DNA of 6,975 nt, taken from contig JAOUFP010000149.1 in the NCBI GenBank assembly GCA_029858145.1, positions 1 through 6,975 of the forward strand, given 5' to 3'. This DNA is from Nitrospirota bacterium. GTDB taxonomy: Bacteria; Nitrospirota; Thermodesulfovibrionia; Thermodesulfovibrionales; UBA6898. Every line of letters begins with the position of its first letter. The stretch's first letter is position 1. Positions 5,950 through 6,975 of the stretch are shown here, piece after piece. The translations under genes were made by a program, and so were the position numbers. The notes under the pieces were generated by a model, which did not search any database, was not told the DNA's origin, and saw nothing but the letters and a program-made list of their open reading frames with translations.

Positions 5950-5957
5950 TAAAGATC

Positions 5958-6800
5958 ATGAGATTGCCGGACTGGATACGGACACGAGGCGTTGCTGATA
6001 ATCATGAAACAAAAAACCTGCTGAGGCGGCATAATCTTTCCACCGTTTGCGAAGAGGCACGTTGTCCGAACAGGAGCGAGTGCTTTGCAAAACCTACCGC
6101 AACCTTCCTGATACTTGGATCCAGCTGTACGAGAAACTGCGGGTTTTGCTCGGTGAAATCAGGGCTGCCCGGGACAGTTGACGGGAATGAACCTGAAAAT
6201 GTCGCAGGGGCAGCTGCAGAAATGGGACTTAAATATATCGTCATTACTTCTGTAACAAGGGATGACCTCCCTGACGGCGGAGCAGGTCAGTTTGCGCAGA
6301 CGGTAAACGCTGTAAGAAAAAGGCTGCCCCGGGTGAAAATTGAAGTTCTTACGCCCGACTTTCAGGGGGATGTCAGTTCCCTTAAGGCGGTCCTGGCAGC
6401 CGGACCGGACGTGTTCAATCATAACATGGAAACGGCTGAGAGGCTTTATCCCGTTGTCAGGCCTTCTGCGGATTACGAAAGGTCTCTTTTTATGCTGCGG
6501 CAGGCAAAAAATATCGCACCTCATATCTTTACAAAATCGGGCTTTATGCTCGGCCTTGGCGAGACCTTTGCCGAGGTCATTTCTCTTTTGTCGGATTTGC
6601 GAAAAGTTAATTGTGATTTTGTTACAATAGGACAATATCTCAGGCCCACCAGGAATAATCTTCCTGTGGTAGAATACATTTTGCCTGAAATATTTGAAGA
6701 CTTAAGAATAAATGCACTTGAAATGGGATTTAAATACGTGGCTTCCGGACCGCTTGTGAGAAGCTCTATGAATGCAGAGGAGATGTATGAACATGTTTGA
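5958..6800 (+). CDS. lipA: Lipoyl synthase
   Basis: This radical SAM enzyme inserts two sulfur atoms into protein-bound octanoyl groups to make the lipoyl cofactor of 2-oxoacid dehydrogenases and the glycine cleavage H protein. Its 280 residues are full length, on the short side of the family. Residues 31-42 (CEEARCPNRSEC) supply the three Cys of the sacrificial auxiliary [4Fe-4S] cluster (C31, C36, C42). Residues 57-64 (CTRNCGFC) are the radical SAM C-x3-C-x2-C motif. Further family motifs are VTRDDLPDGGAGQF (99-112), VFNHNMET (152-159), TKSGFMLGLGET (192-203), TIGQYLRPT (223-231) and VASGPLVRSS (261-270). The Ser after R268 belongs to the RSS motif that ligates the auxiliary cluster; the usual following Tyr is Met271 here. 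The RLP-W-R opening matches family N-termini, fixing the start at 5958 although no Shine-Dalgarno is present. It overlaps the next gene by 8 bp. No lipB or lplA is visible. Confidence 0.97.
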   Translation: MRLPDWIRTRGVADNHETKNLLRRHNLSTVCEEARCPNRSECFAKPTATFLILGSSCTRNCGFCSVKSGLPGTVDGNEPENVAGAAAEMGLKYIVITSVTRDDLPDGGAGQFAQTVNAVRKRLPRVKIEVLTPDFQGDVSSLKAVLAAGPDVFNHNMETAERLYPVVRPSADYERSLFMLRQAKNIAPHIFTKSGFMLGLGETFAEVISLLSDLRKVNCDFVTIGQYLRPTRNNLPVVEYILPEIFEDLRINALEMGFKYVASGPLVRSSMNAEEMYEHV

Positions 6801-6975
6801 ATTCAACAGGATTAAGAGACTGCCGCCGTATGTGTTTGCGATCGTGAACAGTCTCAAAATGGATGCGAGAAGAAGAGGGGAGGACATAATAGACCTCGGG
6901 ATGGGCAATCCTGATGGTGCTACTCCAAAGCATATTGTTGATAAACTGGTTGAGGCCGCCAGGAAGCCCAAGAAT
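6793..6975 (+). CDS. PLP-dependent aminotransferase class I/II, N-terminal part (cut by window edge)
   Basis: From the ATG at 6793 there are 61 open codons to the window end, beginning MFEFNRIKRLPPYVFAIVN. The segment DIIDLGMGNPDGATPKHIVD (31-50) is the conserved N-terminal substrate-binding loop of fold-type I aminotransferases. The RIKRLPPYVFAIVN opening resembles AlaC / LL-diaminopimelate-aminotransferase-like enzymes, which transaminate alanine, aspartate or related acids using pyridoxal phosphate. The exact substrate cannot be decided because the PLP lysine and specificity regions are outside the window. The start codon lies inside the end of lipA (8-bp overlap, different frame), with AGGAG (6778-6782) 10 nt upstream, so the two genes are very likely co-transcribed and translationally coupled. 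Confidence 0.9.
   Translation, partial: MFEFNRIKRLPPYVFAIVNSLKMDARRRGEDIIDLGMGNPDGATPKHIVDKLVEAARKPKN

Overview
This 7 kb window looks like ordinary chromosomal DNA from an anaerobic or microaerophilic Gram-negative-type bacterium. It has moderate GC content, dense housekeeping genes, and no mobile element, CRISPR array, tRNA or rRNA that I can see. The gene set is an AmmeMemoRadiSam radical SAM enzyme, an FmdB-type zinc ribbon, a receiver protein with an acidic linker and W-E-x-x-P repeats, and valS, nadC and lipA. That mix and the protein wording suggest Nitrospirota (Thermodesulfovibrio-like) or a related deltaproteobacterial lineage. This placement is an inference from remembered family resemblance, not a search result.

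Layout. Positions 1-291 (minus) hold the first 97 residues of an AmrS-like radical SAM protein. It is divergent from a small FmdB-family zinc-ribbon gene (416-619, plus). A hairpin and a good sigma70-type promoter follow, then a 337-residue response-regulator-like protein (733-1746) that ends at a clear intrinsic terminator (1770-1807). Directly after that terminator's T-tract comes valS (1811-4465). It overlaps by 4 bp a small protein of unknown function made of 15-16-residue repeats with a C-terminal membrane helix (4462-4947). After 7 nt comes nadC (4955-5788). These three form a tight apparent operon. A 169-bp gap carries a promoter with a consensus -35 box for lipA (5958-6800). lipA overlaps by 8 bp the start of an aspartate/alanine-type aminotransferase (6793 onward, cut by the window edge).

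How the genes fit together. Most are core metabolism: valine tRNA charging, NAD synthesis from quinolinate, lipoate synthesis, and amino-acid transamination. No single pathway unites them. The two genes of unknown role, the receiver protein and the repeat protein, hold most of the biological interest.

A recurring pattern is initiation signals. The three genes that look like the first of their transcription units without a Shine-Dalgarno sequence are amrS, valS and lipA. For amrS and lipA the -10 box lies so close to the start codon that the mRNA would be leaderless or nearly so. I found no convincing previously undescribed multi-gene system here. The best candidates for follow-up are the repeat protein in the valS-nadC operon, the receiver protein with both switch residues replaced, and the valS start beside a terminator.
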